Assembly: GCA_025928545.1 (NCBI GenBank)
Contig: JAICJH010000020.1
Location: 32,910-96,909, forward strand
DNA length: 64,000 nucleotides
Direction: 5' to 3'
Source: Bryobacteraceae bacterium
Lineage (GTDB): Bacteria > Acidobacteriota > Terriglobia > Bryobacterales > Bryobacteraceae
The notes below the pieces were generated by a model. The model ran no database searches and was not told where the DNA came from. It saw only the letters and a program-made list of their open reading frames with translations. Of the stretch, positions 51,256 through 59,606 are shown one piece after another. The first letter of the stretch is position 1. The number at the start of each line of letters is the position of its first letter. Position numbers and translations under genes: made by a program.

Positions 51256-51558
51256 CTACGATTGAATTCCAGATCGGTACACAGGAGGGTGACCGGCGTC
51301 TGGTGGTTTCAGGAACGGTAGTCCTGAAGGGTTGATCCCGGCATACATTGCGTCCGGCGCCAGATCGATCTCTCCCGGCCACGTGACCGCGCCCTGATCG
51401 ATGAATACACGATTAAAGAAATCCATATCCGCCAGCGGTGACAGGACGCCGGTAAGTTCTTCCACGGCAAACTGGAGATGCCCCTGCACTCCGTCGCGAA
51501 AACGCACGAAAAGGCGATACCCCGGCTCCGCTCTTACCTCAACAACGTCCCAATACAT
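51256..51558 (-). CDS. DUF2442 family protein
   Basis: 100 residues. The pattern YWDVVEVRAEPGYRLFVRF, VEELTGVLSPLADMDFFNRV and VTWPGEIDLAPDAMY is the DUF2442 signature (ix.a..l.dy.L.v.F.dG... GTv.WP..iDiaPe.LY). DUF2442 is often paired with a DUF4160 gene in a toxin-antitoxin-like arrangement; I see no DUF4160 next to this one, only a doubtful 66-codon frame. Confidence 0.85.
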   Translation of the reverse strand: MYWDVVEVRAEPGYRLFVRFRDGVQGHLQFAVEELTGVLSPLADMDFFNRVFIDQGAVTWPGEIDLAPDAMYAGINPSGLPFLKPPDAGHPPVYRSGIQS

Positions 51559-51895
51559 CGCGAATTCCTCCGCTTACGCCAACGGATCAATTTTCTGCGG
51601 CTGGATCTTCTCTCGACACCGCCGCCAGCTCTCCGGGAGTTCAACCTTATGAAGTGCCGTCGACTCGCCGACCAAAACCAATGCACGCGTTGAACAGGCT
51701 GCCCTCCGCGTCGGCATCCAACTGTCATGTCGATTATCCCCCAGCCCGGTCCGATTGGGGTCCAGTCTTTCCACCCGCTTTAGACGAGCTTCTAATACTC
51801 TCGCCGTAGCTTGAGGAAATACGATGACTTCCGGCGGTTCGAGAGCTCATGGAGTCGCCGTGAGGCGTTGTCACGCACCGGGCTTTAAACCGAAC

Positions 51896-52834
51896 CTACC
51901 GAGGAACTTCGCGCGGCTTCCACTGATAGACCACGCGCCCTTTCCTATCGATATACGCCAATCTACCGTCGCGAAAACGTACGTTCGCAAGCCCGTGAAA
52001 GAACCGTCCCGCATTCACGTAGGTGCCCGGCACTGCCCGCCGTCCCGATCTGTCGATATAGTATGCGGCTTTGTTTCGATACACAACAGCAAGGCCTTCA
52101 TGAAAATCGTTCGCGTTATCAAAGGGCCCCGCGATCACCACTCGTCCGGTGCGGTCAATGTAAGAAAGACGGGCGGAATCGAACACCGCCGCCAGGCCTT
52201 CCGAAAAATCCGAGACGTTTTGAAACCGCGGCTCGACCGCCAGAGACAAGTTCTGGTCGACATATCCCCAGTGTTCATTCAGGCGTATGGCCGCGACCCC
52301 CTCGTGAAAATCTCTGACCTGTTGAAACATCGCTGGCTTGACGGTATCGCCGGCCTCGTTGATGAACGTGTAGCGGCACGCCGGTGCCGTCGGATGCCAG
52401 CGTCCGGCCATTACATCGAGGGGTGAAACGGATGAGGGTCTGGCGCTTGACGGCAATATGAGCGGACCGCCGCAAAAGCCCGCCCCGGGAGGAATGCACG
52501 GACCTTCAATTACAACACTGGCACGACCCTCATGAAACTCACCCGCGTCCAGAAAACGCGGCGGAATCACCATCTTGCCTTGCCTTACGTATCCGAAGAG
52601 ATCGCCTTCCTTGAGGGGCGATAACAGGTCTGGATTGATCGGTGGGCCTTCGGGCTCGAAGTGAACCCTTCGGCCGGAGCTGTCGATCCAGCCCGGATTC
52701 GGCCCGCTCCAGACACTGAAATAGGGCGGATCGGCGTCGCTTGAGGGTTCCCACACGAGCATAGAATATGTGCACGCGAAAACCAACGACCCAGACAGGA
52801 CGACCGCGAGTAAGATTCTGGCGAGGTTTCTCAC
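51896..52834 (-). CDS. WG-repeat-containing protein
   Basis: 312 residues. An N-terminal signal or lipoprotein-like segment (about 1-22; LARILLAVVLSGSLVFACTY, with Cys after the hydrophobic run, so lipidation is possible). The rest consists of WG-type repeats: NPGWIDSSGRRVHFE, EGRASVVIEG, HWGYVDQNLSLAVEPRF, SYIDRTGRVVIAGPFDN, AYYIDRSGRRAVPGTYV and LAYIDRKGRVVYQWK. Such proteins are surface or periplasmic binders of unknown ligands. It sits alone in a stretch of hypothetical genes. Confidence 0.88.
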   Translation of the reverse strand: MRNLARILLAVVLSGSLVFACTYSMLVWEPSSDADPPYFSVWSGPNPGWIDSSGRRVHFEPEGPPINPDLLSPLKEGDLFGYVRQGKMVIPPRFLDAGEFHEGRASVVIEGPCIPPGAGFCGGPLILPSSARPSSVSPLDVMAGRWHPTAPACRYTFINEAGDTVKPAMFQQVRDFHEGVAAIRLNEHWGYVDQNLSLAVEPRFQNVSDFSEGLAAVFDSARLSYIDRTGRVVIAGPFDNANDFHEGLAVVYRNKAAYYIDRSGRRAVPGTYVNAGRFFHGLANVRFRDGRLAYIDRKGRVVYQWKPREVPR

Positions 52835-53068
52835 GAATCGATCTTAGGCCGTTTACACTCGGAACTCAAGCGCGGCAACCCAAATGCGCCGAGCCAAATG
52901 TTTGCAACAATTTCAATACATACCTTTGATACGTTGCCATATGCGCGTTCGTGCGCCGCGTCGAGTTGAAAATAAGGATTACTCCTTCTTCCAAAGTTCC
53001 TCTTTTATCACCCTCGTCCTACCCAATAATCCCGTCAATCGCTCCAGCGAAACGTTCGCCTACTAATG

Positions 53069-54109
53069 TCACTCGGCAGCGGAAATCTCCCGCTGCCGGA
53101 ACGACAGATGTTCAGAGGCACCCATCTGGTCAACCAAATACCCTGCATACCGGAACCGAGCAAGAGCCATCAGCCCCAACTGTCGCAGCGGTACCTCATC
53201 AAGGTCTCCGATCGTTTTCGAGCCTGAAACCAAATCGTTCGAATCGCCAACAAGGGACTTCCGCAATTCGTGCATCCACGCATCCGTTTCGCCCGATTCG
53301 GGGATCACTGCTCGCTCCCGCATCTCTGCCGCAATTCGAATCAGGTACCCATACGCTGTCTCGAGCTCTACCCGAATCTCCCAGGCGCCTCGCGGTGAAT
53401 CCGCCACTATGAGGTTTCCCGCTTCGAGCACCGCGTGTGATAAAGAAAAATCGACTCCTGGATCGTGAGCGAGCGGAACCAACTCCGCATCAACCCGAAG
53501 AACCCAGCGCAGAAGACGAAGTTGCTCGCACCAGCCGATCGCTTCTGCCTTCTGTTCTTCGTTCCAGAGGCCATCCGCCATGGCGACCAACGTCAATTCA
53601 TGCTGGTCCAGCTTCTCCCAAAGCCTCATTTGGCGCAGGATGCTATTTTGCACCTGTCTCGTGACAGGCTGTAGACCCGAAGGCAATGAATGTTCCGTCA
53701 GAAAAAACTCGCTTTGCGCGCGTGCCAGTAGCGAGGCGATAATTGCGGCCCGCTCCGCCAGATAAATGGCAATGTCGTTTGGCACCTCATCGTTAACCGG
53801 TGTCGAGGTACGGCCTGTAATGGAAAAGTTGAGGAGTTCATCCTGACGCTGATTCGAGCGCTTGATTAACCCCGCCGCGGCAATTCCCATCGCCAGACAA
53901 ACACCATTGAAGATTAGTTGATTGAGGCCCTGCCCGCCAGCGATTGGAGCGACAACAAGGAGCCATACTTCAAACAAAAGCCAGGCCAGAAATCCTGCGA
54001 ATCCCAAAACCAAGCGGCGGGCGCGCTGATCTTTTACGCTCCGAAGCAGCGAGAACCAGAGCGTTTTCCAAATGGATTTGCGTAGAAGGAATGGCCGTTC
54101 ACGGGGCAT
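53069..54109 (-). CDS. Membrane protein of unknown function
   Basis: 346 residues. Two membrane helices near the N-terminus (about 31-55 and 62-84; LVLGFAGFLAWLLFEVWLLV, FNGVCLAMGIAAAGLI) and a large soluble helical part (about 95-346) with TEHSLPSGLQPVTRQVQNSI and RHDPGVDFS-like pieces. The soluble part includes RLLRWVLRVDAELVPLAHDP, seen in a few predicted membrane proteins but not named. No neighbour explains it. Confidence 0.6.
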   Translation of the reverse strand: MPRERPFLLRKSIWKTLWFSLLRSVKDQRARRLVLGFAGFLAWLLFEVWLLVVAPIAGGQGLNQLIFNGVCLAMGIAAAGLIKRSNQRQDELLNFSITGRTSTPVNDEVPNDIAIYLAERAAIIASLLARAQSEFFLTEHSLPSGLQPVTRQVQNSILRQMRLWEKLDQHELTLVAMADGLWNEEQKAEAIGWCEQLRLLRWVLRVDAELVPLAHDPGVDFSLSHAVLEAGNLIVADSPRGAWEIRVELETAYGYLIRIAAEMRERAVIPESGETDAWMHELRKSLVGDSNDLVSGSKTIGDLDEVPLRQLGLMALARFRYAGYLVDQMGASEHLSFRQREISAAE

Positions 54110-54217
54110 CAGGTCTTCAGCTACAGGCTACCGGAGGGAATCCGATGGCTTGCAGTCGGAATACCGGTGGATACTTCCGAGGCTGATGGCTCAATCGCTG
54201 TTGGCTGATACTCTCGC

Positions 54218-54352
54218 ATGGGCTTCAAAGACGAAGCAGCATACACCGACGCTCCCCAACCCTATGGCGAAATCTTCGTCATGCGCTACGACGGGACGCA
54301 CGTCGAGCAACTCACCGATAACCAGTGGGAAGAAGGTACCCCGGCGTGGGAA
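54218..54352 (+). pseudogene. Remnant of a TolB-like/WD40-type protein C-terminus
   Basis: The frame encodes GFKDEAAYTDAPQPYGEIFV, MRYDGTHVEQLTDNQWEEGT and PAW. This is the closing blade of TolB-like or amidohydrolase-linked beta-propellers (pattern GEIFVMRxDGTxVEQLTDNxWEEGTPAW). The preceding blades are missing and the frame runs on into unrelated codons after Trp. The 450 bases between the genes at 54109 and 54561 hold nothing else recognisable. Confidence 0.75.
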
Positions 54353-54560
54353 CGCATATTGCCGAATCCCATCGCGCGCCAGTCAACGGGAAGTATTTGC
54401 GTCACAAATAACGCAGAGCACACAGTCATTTCGCTGTAGGAATTCGCATGCTTTCCGGGCTCGAATCCATAACGGTACGGGTGCGGTGCAGGGTTTATCG
54501 CGTAGTGGCCGCGACTAAATGGTCGAGCAATTACGTTTGTACGCCAATTGGCTGGCTGTC

Positions 54561-56648
54561 CTACCGGGTCAAGACAGCCTCAGCCGGTGGGCCTTTCGCC
54601 GACCTGGGCGAGCCGGGTTGTGGACCGCCAGCCGGCACGGAACGCGGGCCGTAGTGAGGCGCCGGGCGGTCGAATTCCCGGGCGCCGAAGTCCGGCGCGC
54701 GGCCGCTGAAATTATCGTTGATCGAGGGAAGAGCCACACCGGCGTCGATGGCGGCCGAGCCCGGCTTCAGACGGAAATCGAAATCTTCGGGGCTATACAA
54801 TCGCTGCGGGTCGTCTGCGTCCGGCATTGTTACCTTCACAAAGATGTCGTAATCCACCAACAGGCTGTGACGATCCAGTCCGGCAGCTTCGCTGTATTCT
54901 TTGAGCGTTTTGAAGCGGCGAGTGATTTGCTGGCCTTTATAATCGGCGGCGGTTTCGAATGCCGGGGAGTTCCATGCGAAAGGGTATTCCACGTTTGCGT
55001 TTGGGTGGAAGCCGTTGTAATCGGACGTGGAGTAGTTGGTGAACGTGCGCACGCTGAACACAGGGACGGACCGGCCGTCGCCCAGAATCAGGTTGTTCAG
55101 GAAGTGAATATTCGCCGCAGGGCCGATCATAGTGCCCTGACCAACGAAGGTGTTCTGATAGCACAATACGCCCGCGGGCGTGTCGAGGAACTTCAAGGGG
55201 CCACCGGTGGTCGCGGCATAAACCAGATTCTGGTAGAAATAGACCGGGCCGCCGAAACTGGGCTGCGCGCTCAGCGCCCCTCCAGCCGAATTGAAGCAGC
55301 GATTGCGGAAGACGCGAATGTTGTGAGCACCGCCATCGGCTTCGATACAGTTATCCGACATATTGTAGAAATCGTTATTGTAGAAATCGATGGAGACCGG
55401 AACCCGGTCGGGGTTTTCATTTGGCGTGCCGTCGGGATCGCCATAGGTCGCGATATCGATTCCGTCGTGCCAGTTCGCCACGTAGTTGTAAGCCACGACG
55501 TGACCCTGGCCATAGACCTTGACGGCGTACTCGGATTCAATTGACGCCGGAAAACCGGGGAACTTAGACCAGACATTCGCCGGGTTCCAGCTCTGTAACT
55601 TGTTGGGATCATGCCGGCCTATGAAGACGTTGTCGGCGATATAGAAGTCTTTGGATCCCGACCATTCATCCTGCACGCCGCGACCGATATTCTCCAGTCT
55701 GGAATTTTTCAGAGTGAACCCGCTGGCACCGGCGATGCTTTTCAGCCCCGCGAGAAACGCCACGTTGGTGTTTCGAATGGTCATTCCTTCGAAATAGTTG
55801 TAATTCGCCGCCATCACGTTAAACAGGTTCTGGCAACCGTCTCCATCGAAGACAACCTCTCCATCTCCGGCTGCTTTGATGACGATCGGTTTTGCCGCGG
55901 TGCCGCTCTGAGTGAGGTAGTATGTGCCGTCGAACGGCGTTCCCAGAGCCGGGATGTTCCGGTTGAAGCCGCCGTAGACAAAGCGGCTGTCCTTGTAAAG
56001 CCCCGCGTGCAGGAGGATGGTGTCGCCGGGATGTACCCGGGGCGGCATGACGTTGTAATGGTCGGATTCGTCGGAACCCATATAGTATGCGGCCAACAGG
56101 CCGGTGAAAGCGGGCTCCTGCCGCTCGCCCTGGTATCCGAAGGGATAGACGTGATAGATGCGGCCGCCTGCTGCAGGCTGCGGTTCCTCCCGCGTGCGCG
56201 CGGTCACCGTTTTATCCGATTCGCCTTGTACCCCATCGGGATCGGAGAGCACAAGATGGCACTCGTACTCCGTGCCGGGCTCCAGGTTGAGCACGCTGCC
56301 GGCGAACATGTTGGGCGCCTCGTAAGTGTAGTACCAGCCGGTTCGGCCACCGCGGCCGGGTCCTCCGTTTGTCCCGGCTTCATGCTGCAGGCGGAACAAC
56401 GGCAGCGCTTTGCTCCAGTCGCGGTCTCCTTTCCTGCGGTAGGTTACTTCGACGCGCGCGTTTCGGTTGTCATCGCCCGCGATCTTCCACTCGAAGCCGA
56501 GGGCAGTCAGAGTGGGAGGGTCGACCCGAAACTCCCCCGGGGCCGTGTTGGTTTGCGATCGTGACAGCTGCGGAAACAGCGCCGTGAGGAGAACAGGAAG
56601 GAGCGCCCGGAAGAACCGCCGTCGGATAAAGAATATCGTGTGGCGCAC
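54561..56648 (-). CDS. Exported right-handed parallel beta-helix protein
   Basis: 695 residues with a signal peptide (about 11-30, FRALLPVLLTALFPQLSRSQ). A fibronectin-III-like N-terminal domain (about 45-150, FEWKIAGDDNRNARVEVTYR; LNLEPGTEYECHLVLSDPDG) precedes a right-handed parallel beta-helix (about 210-540) with the NLFNVMAANYNYFEGMTIRN, SRLENIGRGVQDEW, NDFYNMSDNCIEADGGAHNI ladder. The C-terminus has FDFRLKPGSAAIDAGVALPS typical of choice-of-anchor/beta-helix carbohydrate proteins. It probably binds or cleaves a polysaccharide; no catalytic residues could be assigned. Confidence 0.85.
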   Translation of the reverse strand: MRHTIFFIRRRFFRALLPVLLTALFPQLSRSQTNTAPGEFRVDPPTLTALGFEWKIAGDDNRNARVEVTYRRKGDRDWSKALPLFRLQHEAGTNGGPGRGGRTGWYYTYEAPNMFAGSVLNLEPGTEYECHLVLSDPDGVQGESDKTVTARTREEPQPAAGGRIYHVYPFGYQGERQEPAFTGLLAAYYMGSDESDHYNVMPPRVHPGDTILLHAGLYKDSRFVYGGFNRNIPALGTPFDGTYYLTQSGTAAKPIVIKAAGDGEVVFDGDGCQNLFNVMAANYNYFEGMTIRNTNVAFLAGLKSIAGASGFTLKNSRLENIGRGVQDEWSGSKDFYIADNVFIGRHDPNKLQSWNPANVWSKFPGFPASIESEYAVKVYGQGHVVAYNYVANWHDGIDIATYGDPDGTPNENPDRVPVSIDFYNNDFYNMSDNCIEADGGAHNIRVFRNRCFNSAGGALSAQPSFGGPVYFYQNLVYAATTGGPLKFLDTPAGVLCYQNTFVGQGTMIGPAANIHFLNNLILGDGRSVPVFSVRTFTNYSTSDYNGFHPNANVEYPFAWNSPAFETAADYKGQQITRRFKTLKEYSEAAGLDRHSLLVDYDIFVKVTMPDADDPQRLYSPEDFDFRLKPGSAAIDAGVALPSINDNFSGRAPDFGAREFDRPAPHYGPRSVPAGGPQPGSPRSAKGPPAEAVLTR

Positions 56649-56868
56649 GTTTCACCCTCCTATGGAAGGAACAGTTTATCACCGGGGTTGGCCGATGCTG
56701 TCGCCTGCACGAGCTGCCCATTCGCCTGCAGGCTCTATGGCCGTGCCGGGCACCCAAGCTGGAAGGATCTGAGCAAACATGCTCAAATTGAGCCCTGGCA
56801 ACGGTTTTTTGCCCGGTCGCAACTGCGGCAGGGTAGACTTGGCGCATGGTCCCGGGTTTGCACGGCGG

Positions 56869-58431
56869 ATGAACCGCGATGAGATGTATCGCCGGCTGCG
56901 CGCGCATGACGGCTCATGGGACATCATCGTGGTGGGCGGTGGCGCGACCGGGGCGGGAGTTGCTATTGATGCGGCGACGCGCGGGTACGATGTCCTGCTG
57001 GTGGAACAGAGCGATTTCGGCAAAGGCACTTCCAGCCGCAGCACGAAATTAATTCACGGCGGAGTTCGGTACCTGGAGCAGGGCAACGTTTCGCTGGTTA
57101 TGGAGGCGCTGCGCGAGCGCGGTCTGCTGCTGCAAAATGCGCCGCATCTGGTGCGGAATCTCGGCTTCGTGGTGCCCAGCTACGACTGGTGGGAGTCGCC
57201 GTTCTATGGCATCGGTCTGAAGCTCTATAATCTGCTGGCGGGCAAATACGGATTCGGGGCTTCGCAGATTCTTTCGCGCGAGGAGACGCTGGAACGGCTT
57301 CCCACGTTGAACACGGACGGGCTGCGCGGCGGCGTTATTTACTTCGACGGCCAGTTCGACGATTCGCGCCTGCTGATTAATCTGGTGGCCACCGCGAGCG
57401 AGCAGGGCGCGGTCCTTTTGAATTATGCGAAAGTGACCGGTCTTACGAGAGACGGCGACGGCTTCGTCAATGGCGTGAAGATCCGCGACATGGAAGACGG
57501 GCGGGAATTCGACGCGTCGGCAAAGATTGTGATCAACGCGACCGGCCCGTTCAGCGACGATCTGCGGCGCGCGGCGGATCCCTCGGTGACTCCGATGATT
57601 GCGCCGAGCCAGGGTATTCATCTGGTGTTCGACGGTTCTTTTCTCGCGGGCGATGCAGCGATTATGGTGCCGCACACGAGCGATGGCCGGGTGCTGTTTG
57701 CGATTCCCTGGCATGGCCATACTCTGGTTGGCACTACGGATACGCCGGTGCAGTCGGCTGCGCTGGAGCCAATCGCGCTGGAGCAGGAGATTGAGTTTGT
57801 GCTGGAGACCGCGTCTCTGTATCTGGCGAAGAAGCCGGGGAGGGAAGACATCAGGAGTGTTTTCGCGGGGATTCGTCCACTGGTGAGGGAAGGGGATTCG
57901 ACGAATACGGCGGCGCTCTCGCGCAGTCATACGATTCGCATCGAAAACTCCGGCATGATTACGGTGTGCGGCGGGAAATGGACGACGTACCGCAACATGG
58001 CGGAAGATTGCGTCAACCATGCGGCAACTCTGGGGCATTTGCCGGAGCGCGCGTGCGTGACGGCTCAGCTCAATATCCACGGCTTTCACGCGAACCCGGA
58101 GCGATTTGGCGGGCTGGCCGGGTATGGGTCGGATGCGCCCGCGATTCTGGAACTGATCGAGGGGGAGCCGGGTTTGGGCGAGCCGATGCACGCGGCGTTA
58201 CCTTATGTGGGCGCGGAAGTCGTGTGGGCGGTGCGGCAGGAAATGGCTCGGACGGTGGAAGATGTTTTGGCGCGGCGCACACGGGCGCTGTTCCTGAATG
58301 CGCGGGCCGCGATCGAGATGGCTCCGCGGGTGGCGGACCTGATGGCGAGGGAATTGGGTCGCGATCCGGCGTGGGAAGCGGCGCAGGTGCGGGCGTTCGG
58401 CGAAACGGCTGCCGGATTTCTGTTACGGTAG
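56869..58431 (+). CDS. glpD: Aerobic glycerol-3-phosphate dehydrogenase
   Basis: 520 residues from ATG at 56869; a longer frame upstream lacks the usual start. N-terminal FAD-binding motif IIVVGGGATGAGVAIDAATR, then GKGTSSRSTKLIHGGVRYLE, both diagnostic. Later GHTLVGTTDTP and CGGKWTTYRNMAEDCVNH complete the family pattern. It oxidises glycerol 3-phosphate to DHAP at the inner membrane, passing electrons to quinone. Its stop overlaps that of the convergent GDPD gene by nine bases, so both belong to glycerophosphate metabolism although transcribed from opposite strands. Confidence 0.95.
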   Translation: MNRDEMYRRLRAHDGSWDIIVVGGGATGAGVAIDAATRGYDVLLVEQSDFGKGTSSRSTKLIHGGVRYLEQGNVSLVMEALRERGLLLQNAPHLVRNLGFVVPSYDWWESPFYGIGLKLYNLLAGKYGFGASQILSREETLERLPTLNTDGLRGGVIYFDGQFDDSRLLINLVATASEQGAVLLNYAKVTGLTRDGDGFVNGVKIRDMEDGREFDASAKIVINATGPFSDDLRRAADPSVTPMIAPSQGIHLVFDGSFLAGDAAIMVPHTSDGRVLFAIPWHGHTLVGTTDTPVQSAALEPIALEQEIEFVLETASLYLAKKPGREDIRSVFAGIRPLVREGDSTNTAALSRSHTIRIENSGMITVCGGKWTTYRNMAEDCVNHAATLGHLPERACVTAQLNIHGFHANPERFGGLAGYGSDAPAILELIEGEPGLGEPMHAALPYVGAEVVWAVRQEMARTVEDVLARRTRALFLNARAAIEMAPRVADLMARELGRDPAWEAAQVRAFGETAAGFLLR

Positions 58432-59067
58432 GCGGTCCGGGTAGTTCGAGATGATGCCATCGACTCCATAGGAAATGGCTGTGGCGATCTTGCGTGGGTC
58501 GTTGACTGTCCAGGTGAAGACATGGATTCCGTGGTGTTGGAGAGCCTGCACGAAGTCTGGTTCCAGGGTTGAGAACGAGATCCCCGCATGGGTGGCGCGG
58601 GCGTCGGTGACGAAGGCCAGGGGCGAGACCGGTACGGCATCGATCAGCGCTATTGTTTTCGCGGTGGGTGCGAGTTCGCGAATGCGCAGCAATTCCGAAT
58701 GGAAAAAGGATGCGTAAAAGACGGGCGCGGAACCGGCGAGGGCGATGGCTTCGTCGGCAATACCCCGGACCTTGAGTTCAATCATCAGTGCCGCCCGATC
58801 ATGGACCGTGGAGAGGACTTCGGCGAGCGTCGGAATGCCGAGGTTGTGTAGCTGGTGGAGCGTGAGTTCGCGGACGTAGCCGGAGCCGTCGGTTGTGCGG
58901 TCGACGCGCTCATCGTGGATGACGACGAGGTGGCCATCGAGGGAGCGGTGCACGTCGACCTCGACGATATCCACGCCGAAGGAGATTGCCGTTTCGATGG
59001 AGAGGAGAGTGTTCTCCGGAGCGTGTCCGGCGGCGCCGCGGTGGCCGATGCGGAGAGGCTTGTGCAT
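58423..59067 (-). CDS. ugpQ: Glycerophosphodiester phosphodiesterase
   Basis: 214 residues, cytoplasmic (no signal peptide). GDPD motif RIGHRGAAGHAPENTLLSIE with the catalytic His and Glu, DIVEVDVHRSLDGHLVVIHD (metal-binding Glu and Asp, second His), DRTTDGSGYVRELT and a C-terminal VFTWTVNDPRKIATAISYGV, DGIISNYPD. It hydrolyses glycerophosphodiesters to glycerol 3-phosphate, the substrate of the convergent GlpD. Its ATG shares one base with the stop of the ArsC-like gene upstream. Confidence 0.93.
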   Translation of the reverse strand: MHKPLRIGHRGAAGHAPENTLLSIETAISFGVDIVEVDVHRSLDGHLVVIHDERVDRTTDGSGYVRELTLHQLHNLGIPTLAEVLSTVHDRAALMIELKVRGIADEAIALAGSAPVFYASFFHSELLRIRELAPTAKTIALIDAVPVSPLAFVTDARATHAGISFSTLEPDFVQALQHHGIHVFTWTVNDPRKIATAISYGVDGIISNYPDRLP

Positions 59068-59423
59068 TACGCGCCGGTGGTTGCCATGGCCTTCCAGGCA
59101 GCATCGTCTTTGCCGATGCTGAGGAGGTTGGCGCAGCGGACGAGAGGGAGGCGGAGGAGTCGGGGAGTGGCTTCGATTTTGGCGAGGAGCTCGGCGTCCG
59201 ACATCTTCATGTATTTGAGGCCGGCGTCGAGCCAGGGTTTGCTGTTGGGGTCGACGATTCCGGCGAGGGTGAAGCGGTCAGTGAAGCGCCGGATTTCACC
59301 GGGCGACATGGGCTTGAGTTTGAGATCGACGAAGTGGATTGCGATGCCGCGTTCCTTGAAGAAACGCTCGGCGGCGCGGGTGGCTGGGCAGTTCTTCAGC
59401 CCGAAAATCTGGACGTTCTGCAA
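59067..59423 (-). CDS. ArsC/Spx-type thioredoxin-fold protein
   Basis: 118 residues. The N-terminus MQNVQIFGLKNCPATRAAER has the single active cysteine of the ArsC/YffB family (NC/CxxxTR), FFKERGIAIHFVDLKLKP is the following strand-helix, and the C-terminus LLRLPLVRCANLLSIGKDDA has the cis-Pro RLPLV. Whether it reduces arsenate is not known; YffB-like members act with glutathione-like thiols. Its stop codon shares a base with the GDPD start, suggesting coupled translation. Confidence 0.85.
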   Translation of the reverse strand: MQNVQIFGLKNCPATRAAERFFKERGIAIHFVDLKLKPMSPGEIRRFTDRFTLAGIVDPNSKPWLDAGLKYMKMSDAELLAKIEATPRLLRLPLVRCANLLSIGKDDAAWKAMATTGA

Positions 59424-59431
59424 GATGACGA

Positions 59432-59508
59432 TGGTGGGCGCGCAGGGATTCGAACCCCGGACCCCCTCGGTGTAAACGAGGTGCTCTAACCAGCTGAGCT
59501 ACGCGCCC
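59432..59508 (-). tRNA. tRNA-Val (anticodon TAC)
   Basis: On the minus strand the acceptor strand GGGCGCG pairs with CGCGCCC, and ACCA is encoded. D arm GCTC/GAGC, anticodon stem CCTCG/CGAGG with loop TTTACAC, and TTCGAAT T-loop are all present. The loop places anticodon TAC, which reads Val codons. It lies between the ArsC-like gene and a dispersed repeat. Confidence 0.96.
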
Positions 59509-59538
59509 GATTCTTCAGTTTAGCGTCTTCGGTTTGGT

Positions 59539-59580
59539 GGGGAAAGAATGGCCGCCGATTCACGCCGGTTCACGCCGATA
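59539..59580 (-). repeat. Dispersed intergenic repeat, copy 4
   Basis: Minus strand reads TATCGGCGTGAACCGGCGTG then AATCGGCGGCCATTCTTTCC. It has one substitution in the middle unit and CCAT instead of CTAT at the end compared with copy 3. It lies between the tRNA and the molybdenum enzyme gene, close to the end of that gene. Confidence 0.8.
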
Positions 59581-59606
59581 AAAATTCGGATTAAGACGCT
59601 CTTTCG

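Noticed and set aside
51574..51774. Possible 66-codon gene upstream of DUF2442
   Set aside because: It ends in a plausible VLVGESTALHKVELPESW segment and might be a DUF2442 partner, but it begins with GTG, has no recognised family and no clear ribosome-binding site, so it is not listed as a gene.
54519..55544. 341-codon plus-strand frame opposite the beta-helix protein
   Set aside because: Repetitive Val/Arg/Gly-rich shadow of a beta-helix ladder; no domain.
57049..58191. 380-codon minus-strand frame opposite GlpD
   Set aside because: GlpD has all family motifs; the antisense frame has none.
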